Of a stretch of 16,975 bases of DNA, positions 7,394-14,462 are shown piece by piece. How positions within the stretch are numbered: the first letter of the stretch is position 1; each line of letters begins with the position of its first letter. The notes beneath the pieces were generated by a model that made no database searches, was not told where the DNA came from, and was given only the letters and a program-made list of their open reading frames with translations. Both the position numbers and the translations under genes were made by a program. The DNA is from Acidobacteriaceae bacterium (GTDB taxonomy: Bacteria; Acidobacteriota; Terriglobia; Terriglobales; Acidobacteriaceae), in assembly GCA_003152795.1 (NCBI GenBank), contig PMBA01000137.1, positions 8,616-25,590 of the forward strand, written 5' to 3'.

Positions 7394-10300
7394 ATGCATA
7401 GCGTTGCCACAGGTCTGGTGCTGATTCCTGGGGCCGTGGCCCTGCTGGTGCTGCTGGTGTTCACCTACCTGTACGAACAAAACCGTCATACTTATTTTCG
7501 AGCGTGGCAACTGGCTTGGGCGGCCTACACGCTGCACTACGCGCTGAAGGCGGTGGAATATTTCCAAGGCGCTTCGGCATTGTTATTTTTTCTGAGCTCG
7601 GTGCTGCTGGTGGCGATGGCGATTTGCATTTTCGTATCGACCCGGCTGATGAAGGAACGGTTCGAGCTGAAGTGGTATGACGTGGCGCTGACGGTGGCCG
7701 GGGTGCTGCTGGCATATGTGGGCCTGCGGGCGCAAATGGAAGGCGGGGTATTCAGCGAACAGGCGGCGGCGGTGCCGATTTATCTGCGGCTGGAAGTGGG
7801 ACTGGCGGCCACGCTCCTGTATTCCTCGTTCCATTTTTACCGTTACGCATTTCGTAGAAACTCGGTGGCGTTCCGGATGCTGGCGTTCTCGCTGGCGCTG
7901 TGGGCGGCGCTGATGTATGCGGGGCAGTTCCAGCAACCATTCCAGGATGTAGTTGGGCAGTTGGGAGGCTTCCTGGGGCCGGTTCCACAGATGCTGCTGG
8001 CGATCGCGATGGTGATGGTGCTGTTTGAAAACGAGCGCAATGCGGTACAGGAAAACGCGCTGGCGTTCTCGACGCTGGGCGTCGATCCGCGGCGTTTGCT
8101 CTCGGCATCGGACCTGGAGCCGAGCCTGGAGGCATTCGTGGAGCGGTTAGTGGCGCCGCTGCCTTCGCGGCGGGCGGTGTTTTTTGTGTCGCAACAGTGG
8201 AGTGGCGCGTTGCCCTCTGTTCAGAAGGGATTTTCAGCGGAGTTTCTGGAAAAGCTGCAAAAGACGCAGGCCGGAGATTACATCGCCGAGCTTGCTTACA
8301 GGCGCGGTGGAGTGGTCACCCTTCGAGGTGTCGGCGAACTGGAAGAGCCATTGCCGGCACTTTCGGGAGGAAAGTTCGAGGCCTGCAAGCAGGCGCTGCT
8401 GGCGGAAGGAATCACCGACCTGATGGCGGTGAGCCTGCAGACGCGGGAGCATAACTTTGGAGTGCTTCTGTTCCCGCACGCGGAACGGCGGATGTTCGGC
8501 TCTTCGAATTTGCGATTGCTGATCGGTCTGGCACTGCAAATCGCGCTGACGCTGGAGAACTATGTAGTGATGCACGAAGCGCAGCGGCGAACCAAGGAAT
8601 ACGAGTTGCTGACGGAGATCGGTCAGGCCATCAGTTCTCATCTCAACCAGGACGAGGTGCTGCGGACGGTGCAGATCGAGTTGGGGCAGATTTTCGACAC
8701 CAGCACTTTCTACATTGCGTTTCAGGAAGAGGACGAGATTCACTTCGAGTTGGAGATCGAAGGGGGCATTATTTGTGCGAAGCGCTCGCGCAAGGTGGGC
8801 AATGGATTTACCGAGCACATCATCAGAACCGGGGAGCCGCTGCTGATCAAGTCCGATCTGGAAGGGATGAGGTCAAAGCTGGGAGTCGATTTTGTGCCCG
8901 CGCGGCCGGCCCGGTCGTTCTGCGCCGTGCCTATTTTTCTGGGGGGCAGGGCGGTGGGAGTGATGGCGGCGCTGAGTACGGAGCGGGAATCGCAATTCCT
9001 GGCGAGGGATCTGGAGGTCATGCAAACCGTCGCCGGGCAGTTAGGGGTGGCGGTCGAGAATGCGCGCCTGTTCATGGAAGAGCAGAGGCGGGCGCGGCAT
9101 CTGGCGTTTCTGAACAACATTTCGAAGATGGCCATTTCGAGCGAAGACGCGGAGCAGATGATGGTGGATATCGTGCGGGAGATCCAGAAGAACTTCCGCT
9201 ACGATCACATCGGTATCGGGATCATGGATTACGCGACCAAGGATATCGAGATCAAAGCGGAGGCGGGAACGACATCGCAAACGCTGGGCCGGCGGGTGGC
9301 GGTGGGGAGCGGAGTTCTGGGGAAGGTGGCGCGCACCGGAGTGAGCGCGCTGGTGCAGAACGCGGGGCCAGGACAGCTGGCGGGTGTGCTGCCGGAATCG
9401 CGGGCGGTGCTGTGTTTGCCGATCAGTTACGGGGAGACGCTGCTGGGCGTGCTCAACGTGGAGAGCCGGGACGAGAATGCGTTCGCTCCCCAGGATGTTC
9501 TGATCCTGAACACGCTGGCGGATCTTCTGGCGACGGCGCTGCACAATTCGTTCGTTTTTCAAAAGCTGCAGCAGCAATCGATCACGGATGGATTAACCGG
9601 CATCAAGACGAGACGTTTTTTCTGGGAGGCGCTGAGTTCGGAGTGGAAGCGCGCGTCCCGGTCGGGGCGGCCATTTTCGGTGGTGCTGATCGATTTGGAT
9701 AAATTCAAGGAAGTCAACGATTCGCTGGGCCATCTGGAGGGGGATCTGGTGCTGGCGCGGGTGGGGCGGTTGCTGGAACAGAAGTGCCGGCAGTCGAACG
9801 TGGTTGCGCGGTATGGAGGAGACGAATTCATCATCCTCATGCCGGAGACCGGGATCGAGCAAGCGCAGGTTCTGGCGGAGAGATTGCGGCTGTGGCTGGC
9901 GACCGATCCGATGCTGGAGGAACACCATATCACCGGCAGTTTCGGAGTGGCGAGTTTCCCGGTTCACGGGTTTTCCATGGAGGAACTGATTCGGGTGGCG
10001 GATGCGGGGATGTACGTGGCCAAGCATGCCGGGGGCAACCAGGTTTCCACCTCAGATTCATTCGGCGAGGGTTCCGCAGTACAACGACAGCTTGTTTCGG
10101 GTTATATCGAAGGTTTTCTGCAGCGCGAACATAACGGACCGGAGCAACTGGAAGAACTGGTGAGTACGCTGCGGAAGCTGTGCGGACGCGGGGATGATGG
10201 GGATCAGAGGGCGATGAAAGAAGCGATCGAAGCCTTGTCGCGTGCAGCGGAACAGAGGGAGCTCAATGCCGCGGGACATGGCGAGCAATGCGGGCACTTT

Positions 10301-10774
10301 GCGGGAATCATCGCGCGCGGACTCAACCTGCCGGCGCAGGAAGTGGAAGACATCACGTTTGCGGGGCGAGTGCATGACGTGGGCAAGCTGTTCATTCCGG
10401 AACGAATCCTGAACAAGCCGGGCCAACTTACGGAAAATGAATTCGCGGTGATCATGACTCACCCGCAAGTGGGGGCAGAAGTGTTGCGGGCGATTCCTGA
10501 AATCGCGCGCGCAGCCGAGGCGATCGAATCGCATCACGAAGCCTTCGACGGCGGGGGCTATCCTTTCGGACTGAAGGGCGAGGGTATACCGCTGCATGGC
10601 CGCATCGTGGCGGTGGCTGACGCCTACGTGAACATGACGAGCGATCGCTCTTTCGCTCCTCCCAAGACCGACGAGCAAGCGCTGGCGGAACTGGGGAAAC
10701 TGAGCGGCACGCGGTTTGACGGAATGATCGTCCGGTTGTTTGCGCGGCTGCTCAAGATGCCAACGAAGATTTAA
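7394..10774 (+). CDS. Membrane sensor with GAF domains, GGDEF diguanylate cyclase and HD-GYP phosphodiesterase
   Basis: An 1126-residue protein that should both make and break cyclic di-GMP. The N-terminus (about 1-213) has six or seven hydrophobic segments (e.g. 7-27, 62-82, 96-112, 158-176, 197-211) and anchors it in the inner membrane. A divergent GAF-like region (about 240-390) and two clearer GAF domains (about 405-560 and 575-720) follow. The GGDEF domain (about 730-885) has SITDGLTGIKTRR, LIDLDKFKEVND and an intact GGDEF at 808-812; its inhibitory site reads RQSN (799-802) instead of RxxD. The HD-GYP domain (about 955-1120) has His962, His994-Asp995 (VHDVGK), His1023, HHE at 1047-1049 and DGGGYP at 1052-1057, plus the ADAYVNMTSDR helix. 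An in-frame TAA at 7388 makes ATG 7394 the first possible start; GAGGAA lies about 12 bases upstream. Single gene. Confidence 0.95.
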   Translation: MHSVATGLVLIPGAVALLVLLVFTYLYEQNRHTYFRAWQLAWAAYTLHYALKAVEYFQGASALLFFLSSVLLVAMAICIFVSTRLMKERFELKWYDVALTVAGVLLAYVGLRAQMEGGVFSEQAAAVPIYLRLEVGLAATLLYSSFHFYRYAFRRNSVAFRMLAFSLALWAALMYAGQFQQPFQDVVGQLGGFLGPVPQMLLAIAMVMVLFENERNAVQENALAFSTLGVDPRRLLSASDLEPSLEAFVERLVAPLPSRRAVFFVSQQWSGALPSVQKGFSAEFLEKLQKTQAGDYIAELAYRRGGVVTLRGVGELEEPLPALSGGKFEACKQALLAEGITDLMAVSLQTREHNFGVLLFPHAERRMFGSSNLRLLIGLALQIALTLENYVVMHEAQRRTKEYELLTEIGQAISSHLNQDEVLRTVQIELGQIFDTSTFYIAFQEEDEIHFELEIEGGIICAKRSRKVGNGFTEHIIRTGEPLLIKSDLEGMRSKLGVDFVPARPARSFCAVPIFLGGRAVGVMAALSTERESQFLARDLEVMQTVAGQLGVAVENARLFMEEQRRARHLAFLNNISKMAISSEDAEQMMVDIVREIQKNFRYDHIGIGIMDYATKDIEIKAEAGTTSQTLGRRVAVGSGVLGKVARTGVSALVQNAGPGQLAGVLPESRAVLCLPISYGETLLGVLNVESRDENAFAPQDVLILNTLADLLATALHNSFVFQKLQQQSITDGLTGIKTRRFFWEALSSEWKRASRSGRPFSVVLIDLDKFKEVNDSLGHLEGDLVLARVGRLLEQKCRQSNVVARYGGDEFIILMPETGIEQAQVLAERLRLWLATDPMLEEHHITGSFGVASFPVHGFSMEELIRVADAGMYVAKHAGGNQVSTSDSFGEGSAVQRQLVSGYIEGFLQREHNGPEQLEELVSTLRKLCGRGDDGDQRAMKEAIEALSRAAEQRELNAAGHGEQCGHFAGIIARGLNLPAQEVEDITFAGRVHDVGKLFIPERILNKPGQLTENEFAVIMTHPQVGAEVLRAIPEIARAAEAIESHHEAFDGGGYPFGLKGEGIPLHGRIVAVADAYVNMTSDRSFAPPKTDEQALAELGKLSGTRFDGMIVRLFARLLKMPTKI

Positions 10775-10786
10775 TCGGCTCTGGGC

Positions 10787-10806
10787 GGCACGGCTAAAGC
10801 CGTGCC
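10787..10806. terminator. GC-rich palindrome between convergent genes
   Basis: GGCACGGCT and AGCCGTGCC form a perfect 9-bp stem around AA (in practice 8 bp with a four-base loop). It lies 12 bases after the c-di-GMP gene stop and 33 bases beyond the stop of the facing small gene. No T-run follows. It may end transcription from both sides or be a copy of an extragenic palindrome. Confidence 0.5.
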
Positions 10807-10839
10807 CTTCCCGTTCCCTCGCCTCATGAATCATGCGGG

Positions 10840-11097
10840 CTAGGTCGGAGTCAGCACGAGGGTTGCATCTTTGGGGAGATAGCTTTTGCGGCGAAACCAA
10901 TCTTCCATGGCATCGCGCAATTCGTTGAGCGGGACATGCGTTCCAATTTCGAGGCATCCGTCCGCCACTGGCAAGGTATCGTCAAAAACGGACGCGTTGG
11001 TGAAGTTGCGCATGCTGAAATTGTCGAGCCATTTCAACGGACAAGGTTGAAGCTGTCCATCGTGCTCGTATTCCACGCGGATTTTCCGGGCGAACAT
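10840..11097 (-). CDS. Small conserved-looking protein of unknown function, coupled to pckG
   Basis: Encodes 85 residues starting [15 protein letters not shown] and ending [12 protein letters not shown]. Not recognised. It is acidic overall, with no signal peptide or membrane segment; two Cys (LQPCPLKW and DGCLEIG) are far apart. The mix of codons and residues looks like a real gene, with [17 protein letters not shown] as a charged C-terminal helix. Its ATG lies 2 bases after the stop (11100-11102) of the correct pckG frame, so translation is probably coupled to pckG; a GGAAGG inside the pckG end is about 13 bases upstream. It is in the same frame as the main body of pckG, so without the pckG frame change it would be read as the tail of a 700-residue fusion. 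A link to PEP carboxykinase is inferred only from this position. Confidence 0.6.
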   Translation of the reverse strand: MFARKIRVEYEHDGQLQPCPLKWLDNFSMRNFTNASVFDDTLPVADGCLEIGTHVPLNELRDAMEDWFRRKSYLPKDATLVLTPT

Positions 11098-11099
11098 GT

Positions 11100-12942
11100 C
11101 TACTTCTTCGCCTTCCAAAGGCGGTCTTCCAGTTGAGCGACTTCCCGGTTCAAGCCATCCGGAAGATGTCTGCCGAACCTGGCAAAGTGCTTCCGGATCA
11201 ATGGAATTTCGGCGTGCCAACCCTCCACGTCCACGCCGAGCAAGCTGGCTGATATTGGCGGGAGGCAGGTCGAGTCCCTTCGTATCGAGATCGGCGGGTT
11301 CGGGAAGCCTGCCAATCGGGGTATCGAGAGCGTGCACTTTGCCATCGCAGCGTTCGAATATCCACTTCAGCACGCGGCTGTTCTCGCCGTAGCCGGGCCA
11401 GAGGAATTTGCCTTTGTCATCGGTGCGGAACCAGTTCACGTAATAGATTTTGGGTAGCCTGGCACCGGGACGGACGCCGATCTTGAGGAAGTGGGCAAAA
11501 TAATCGCCCATGTTGTAGCCGCAGAATGGAAGCATGGCCATGGGGTCGCGGCGCAGTTCGCCGACCTTGCCGGCGGCGGCGGCGGTGGTTTCGCTGCTGG
11601 CGGTGGCGCCGAGAAAGGTTCCGTGGCGCCAACTGAACGACTCAGTCACGAGGGGGACAATGCCAGCGCGGCGGCCGCCGAAGAGGATGGCGTCGATGGG
11701 CACGCCTTTGGGATCCTCCCACTCGGGCGCAATGGCGGGACACTGGCTGGCGGGAACGGTGAAGCGGGCATTGGGATGGGCGGCTCGGCCGGGAGACGCC
11801 GGAGTCCAGGGACGACGCATCCAGTCGATCAATTCGGCGGGCTTTTCCGCGGTCATCTGCTCCCACCATATGTCGCCGTCGGGAGTGACGGCGCAATTGG
11901 TGAAGATGGAGTTTTTGGTGGCGGTGAGCATGGCATTGGGGTTGGACTTCATGCTGGTGCCGGGGGCAACGCCAAAGAAACCGCTCTCGGGATTGATGGC
12001 GTAGAGGCGGCCATCGTCGCCGAACTTCATCCAGGCGATGTCGTCGCCGATGGCTTCGACCTTCCAGCCGGGTATGGTCGGGATCATCATGGCGAGATTG
12101 GTCTTGCCGCAGGCCGAAGGGAAGGCGCCGGTGAAGTACTTAACGCGACCGGAAGGGTCGGTCATTTTGAGGATGAGCATGTGCTCGGCCATCCAGCCTT
12201 CGTCGCGGGCCTGGACCGAAGCGATGCGCAGGGCGTGACACTTCTTGCCGAGCAGGGCATTGCCGCCGTAACCGGAACCGTAGGACCAGACTTCACGGGT
12301 CTCGGGGAAATGGCAAATATATTTTTCCTGGGCGTTGCAAGGCCAGGGTGAATCCGCATGGTTCGGGGCCAGCGGCGCGCCGACCGAGTGCAGGCCGCGC
12401 ACAAAATCGCCATCGCTTCCGAGAACGCCGAGTACGCGAGTGCCGATGCGGGCCATGATGTGCATGCTGGCCACAACATAAGGAGAGTCGGTGAGCTCAA
12501 CGCCGATGTTCGCGATGGGCGAGCCAATGGGGCCCATGCTGTACGGGATGACATACATGACGCGGCCGGTCATCGCTCCGGTGAACAACCCGCGCAGCTT
12601 CTGCTTCATCTTCGCGGGATCTTCCCAGTTGTTGGTGGGACCGGCTTCCTCCTGGGTGCGGGAACAGATGTAGGTGCGGTCTTCGACGCGGGCGACGTCG
12701 GCGGGGCTGGACCTTACCAGGATGCTGTTCGGGCGCTTGTCCTGGGCCAGCCACATGGCGCTGCCGGTCTGCACCATGAGCCGCAGCATGGCCTGATATT
12801 CATCGTGGGAACCGTCGCACCAGTGCACTCGATCGGGCTGGCAGAGCTGGGCGAGTTCTTCGACCCACGCGATGAGGCGCTTATGCTTCGGGTTAGTTTT
12901 TTTTGCGGCAACGGTTTCCATATCGGAGATTAGGCTGGACAT
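11100..12942 (-). CDS. pckG: Phosphoenolpyruvate carboxykinase, GTP-dependent, with a one-base frame change near 11241
   Basis: Converts oxaloacetate and GTP to PEP, CO2 and GDP, the entry to gluconeogenesis. Seen: [13 protein letters not shown], the P-loop FPSACGKTN with reactive Cys278 (274-282), kinase-2 GDDIAWM (299-305), [12 protein letters not shown], and [15 protein letters not shown]. After Leu567 (codon at 11242-11244) the family C-terminus continues in another frame as [20 protein letters not shown] and on to [12 protein letters not shown] and a TAG at 11100. Dropping one G at about 11241 gives a normal 613-residue enzyme. The unshifted frame instead reads [13 protein letters not shown] and runs to 10840. 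ATG 12942 has GGAGGA 8 bases upstream. The cause may be an assembly error, a true mutation of the tail, or frameshifting; error or mutation is likeliest. Confidence 0.93.
11239..11244 (-). other. Site of the pckG frame change
   Basis: On the minus strand the codons read CAG CTT GCT CGG. Omitting the G after CTT gives CAG CTT CTC GGC GTG GAC, that is QLLGVD, which restores the family tail. CTT is also the slip codon of the prfB +1 frameshift, but there is no in-frame stop next to it here. Confidence 0.75.
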
Positions 12943-12950
12943 GAATGGTC

Positions 12951-12956
12951 TCCTCC
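12951..12956 (-). promoter_or_regulatory. Shine-Dalgarno for pckG
   Basis: GGAGGA on the minus strand, 8 bases before the ATG at 12942. It fixes the pckG start. Confidence 0.7.
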
Positions 12957-13090
12957 AACGGCAAACTGCATGATCCCTTACCGCGCCATAAAAATCGAGT
13001 CCGGCGGTGGTAAGCGAGGCTGCGCCGAGAGATTCTGCCTGTCAGCAGGGCAAACTGAATATTGTCCCTCATTTCGAGGGTTCTTTCCAG

Positions 13091-13453
13091 TTAGGGGGTG
13101 GCGGCAACCGGCGGCTCGACCTCGGCCACCACGCCTTCGAGGTGCTTGAGAGTCTCATGGACGGTGAGGGAATACATTTCGCGACCCAAGCCTTCGCCCG
13201 ATTCCAAGGCGGTTTGGAGGAAATGGCCGGCGATTTCCTTGGCCAACGAATCAGTGATCAGCTTCCCGGTGCGCTTCTTGTACTCGACCCATGCGGGGTG
13301 GGGCAAGGCGACCCAAACGGGGCGGCCGTCGACCAGGAATTTGATGTCCACGGCATCGGCATGGCGGGTGGCGATCGCGACCATAAGGGCCTGGTAGAGG
13401 CAATGGACGGGCTTCCTGGTCCAGCGGTCGGTGGCAGTGAAATCGGTGAACAT
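13091..13453 (-). CDS. Protein of unknown function, 120 residues
   Basis: Not recognised. The product starts MFTDFTATDRW and is soluble-looking, with no signal peptide or membrane segment. It has an apparently alternating alpha/beta character: helix near YQALMVAIATRHADAV, strands IKFLVDGRPVWVALP, then charged helices SLAKEIAGHFLQTALESGEG and LTVHETLKHLEGVV. The last ten residues (VEPPVAATP) look like a flexible tail. The ATG at 13453 lacks a clear ribosome site, so the start could be wrong. It is upstream of pckG on the same strand with a 148-base gap, so co-transcription is possible but a separate pckG promoter is equally likely. The composition is like its neighbours, which supports a real gene. 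Confidence 0.6.
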   Translation of the reverse strand: MFTDFTATDRWTRKPVHCLYQALMVAIATRHADAVDIKFLVDGRPVWVALPHPAWVEYKKRTGKLITDSLAKEIAGHFLQTALESGEGLGREMYSLTVHETLKHLEGVVAEVEPPVAATP

Positions 13454-13780
13454 AGGAGACTCGAGACTCAGAAACCTGGAACGGGAAACTCAAAACCAGG
13501 GCACCTGCAAATATAGCGCCCGGCGGGGGTCATGAGCAAACGGGACGAGGGTCTGGGTAGCGGCTCAGTTCAGAGAGACTCTGACTAAGGGCTGCGGAAA
13601 GGCACAAACCATGGGGTCCACAGGTCTCACGGAGGAAATCGGAGAGTCAATCAGAGCAAACTGAGCCACCCCCAGGGCTTGGCGAAAACCTCAGTCCGAA
13701 CTGCGCTGCTCGATGAGGCGCGGTTCAGCCTGGATCCTGGGCAATGTAAACAGGTGAGAGCAAGCGGGAGAATGGCGGGG
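13454..13780. other. 327-base spacer with one copy of the direct repeat
   Basis: No gene is seen on either strand. It holds repeat copy A (13556-13640). The rest (13454-13555 and 13641-13780) shows no clear hairpin, promoter or coding stretch. Both flanking genes are on the minus strand. Confidence 0.5.
13556..13640 (+). repeat. Imperfect direct repeat, copy A
   Basis: Matches copy B at 14368-14456 in the same orientation. Over the core (13562-13640) about 68 of 82 aligned columns agree, with three one-base gaps; all substitutions but one are transitions. Shared exact blocks include GGCACAAACCA and TCTCACGGAGGAAATC. Read on the minus strand it has the 'TCCGTG ... CCCCGTGGTT' style of dispersed extragenic repeats. 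It is not translated. Confidence 0.75.
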
Positions 13781-14197
13781 TTAGCCGTGGAGCACGGCTG
13801 ACTTCACGATCTCTCTGGCATCCTCGGCTTCGGCGTACTCCCAGAGACAGAGTTCGTTGCCGTCGGGATCGCGGAAGAAGGCCAGTTTGCCGCCATTTTT
13901 GTTCTTGATATCGCTGGTCGCGATGCCGCGGGCGTGCATTTGGTCGAGGGTTTCGCGCAAGTGCGCGACGGAAAAGCAGAGGCGGGCATTGCCACTGCCG
14001 GGGACCATCGAACCAGGGGGCACGCGCACGAGCTCGATCAGGACGCCGTCGAGATCGAAGCGCGCGACGTAATCACGCGAAACCATGGGGAGTCCGAGAG
14101 TGTCGCGATAGAAGGCAATGGAGGCATCCATATCGGTGACGTAGTAGAAGACAGTATCGAAAGAGAGCTGCAGACGGCTCGAAGATGAGGACGGCAT
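13781..14197 (-). CDS. VOC (glyoxalase/bleomycin-resistance fold) family protein
   Basis: A 138-residue protein with the paired beta-alpha-beta-beta-beta modules of the vicinal oxygen chelate fold: FDTVFYYVTDMDASIAFYRDTLGLP (14-37) with FDLDGVLIELVRV, then ARLCFSVAHLRETLDQM and GKLAFFRDPDGNELCLWEY (103-121). The positions that normally hold His, His and Glu metal ligands are Thr15, Arg72 and Cys117, and only Glu56 of the usual set is kept, so it is unlikely to be a metal-dependent glyoxalase I; a binding or resistance role, or another chemistry, is open. The ATG at 14197 has AAGGAAG 9 bases upstream; an upstream in-frame ATG at 14248 is less likely. Single gene, flanked on both sides by the direct repeat. 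Confidence 0.82.
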   Translation of the reverse strand: MPSSSSSRLQLSFDTVFYYVTDMDASIAFYRDTLGLPMVSRDYVARFDLDGVLIELVRVPPGSMVPGSGNARLCFSVAHLRETLDQMHARGIATSDIKNKNGGKLAFFRDPDGNELCLWEYAEAEDAREIVKSAVLHG

Positions 14198-14367
14198 GGC
14201 GGAGTACTTCCTTTCATCCGTGAAGCAGGGAAGGTCGCGGACCCGCATTCTGGCGCGGGTCGCATTTTAGGAGGATGGCGCCGGGTTGTCAGTGAGGAAC
14301 GGCACCGGTCGAGGTGACGTGGAAGGTGGAGACGATGTGAGCTGGATCTGCCACCCAGCCGGAACCA

Positions 14368-14456
14368 GGTAGGGGGCTTAGTTTAGGGAAACTCCGATTA
14401 AGGGGCCGCGGAAAAGGCACAAACCACGGGGTCCGCGGTGTCTCACGGAGGAAATC
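14368..14456 (+). repeat. Imperfect direct repeat, copy B
   Basis: Second copy of the repeat at 13556-13640. It ends 6 bases from the stop of the M28 peptidase gene, so it lies in that gene's 3' flank. It is slightly longer and GC-richer than copy A: where A has CTGCGG and TCCACAGG, B has CCGCGG and TCCGCGGT. A shorter match, AACCACGGGG, occurs at 2119-2128. Confidence 0.75.
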
Positions 14457-14462
14457 CTGCTT

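Noticed and set aside
11239..11244. A prfB-like programmed +1 frameshift
   Set aside because: The slip codon CTT is shared, but there is no adjacent stop codon and no clear upstream stimulatory Shine-Dalgarno; a simple indel explains it better.
11491..12933. Plus-strand open frames over pckG
   Set aside because: Gly/Ala/Val-rich translations antisense to conserved pckG codons.
10840..12942. A single 700-residue pckG gene product
   Set aside because: The frame is open throughout, but the last part does not resemble PEP carboxykinase, while the true family tail is found in the neighbouring frame with its own stop.
14290..14368. Minus-strand peptide reading GSGWVADPAHIVSTFHV, reminiscent of trypsin-like proteases
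   Set aside because: Only about 25 codons before a stop, no other protease motif nearby, and it abuts the direct repeat; too short to call a gene remnant.
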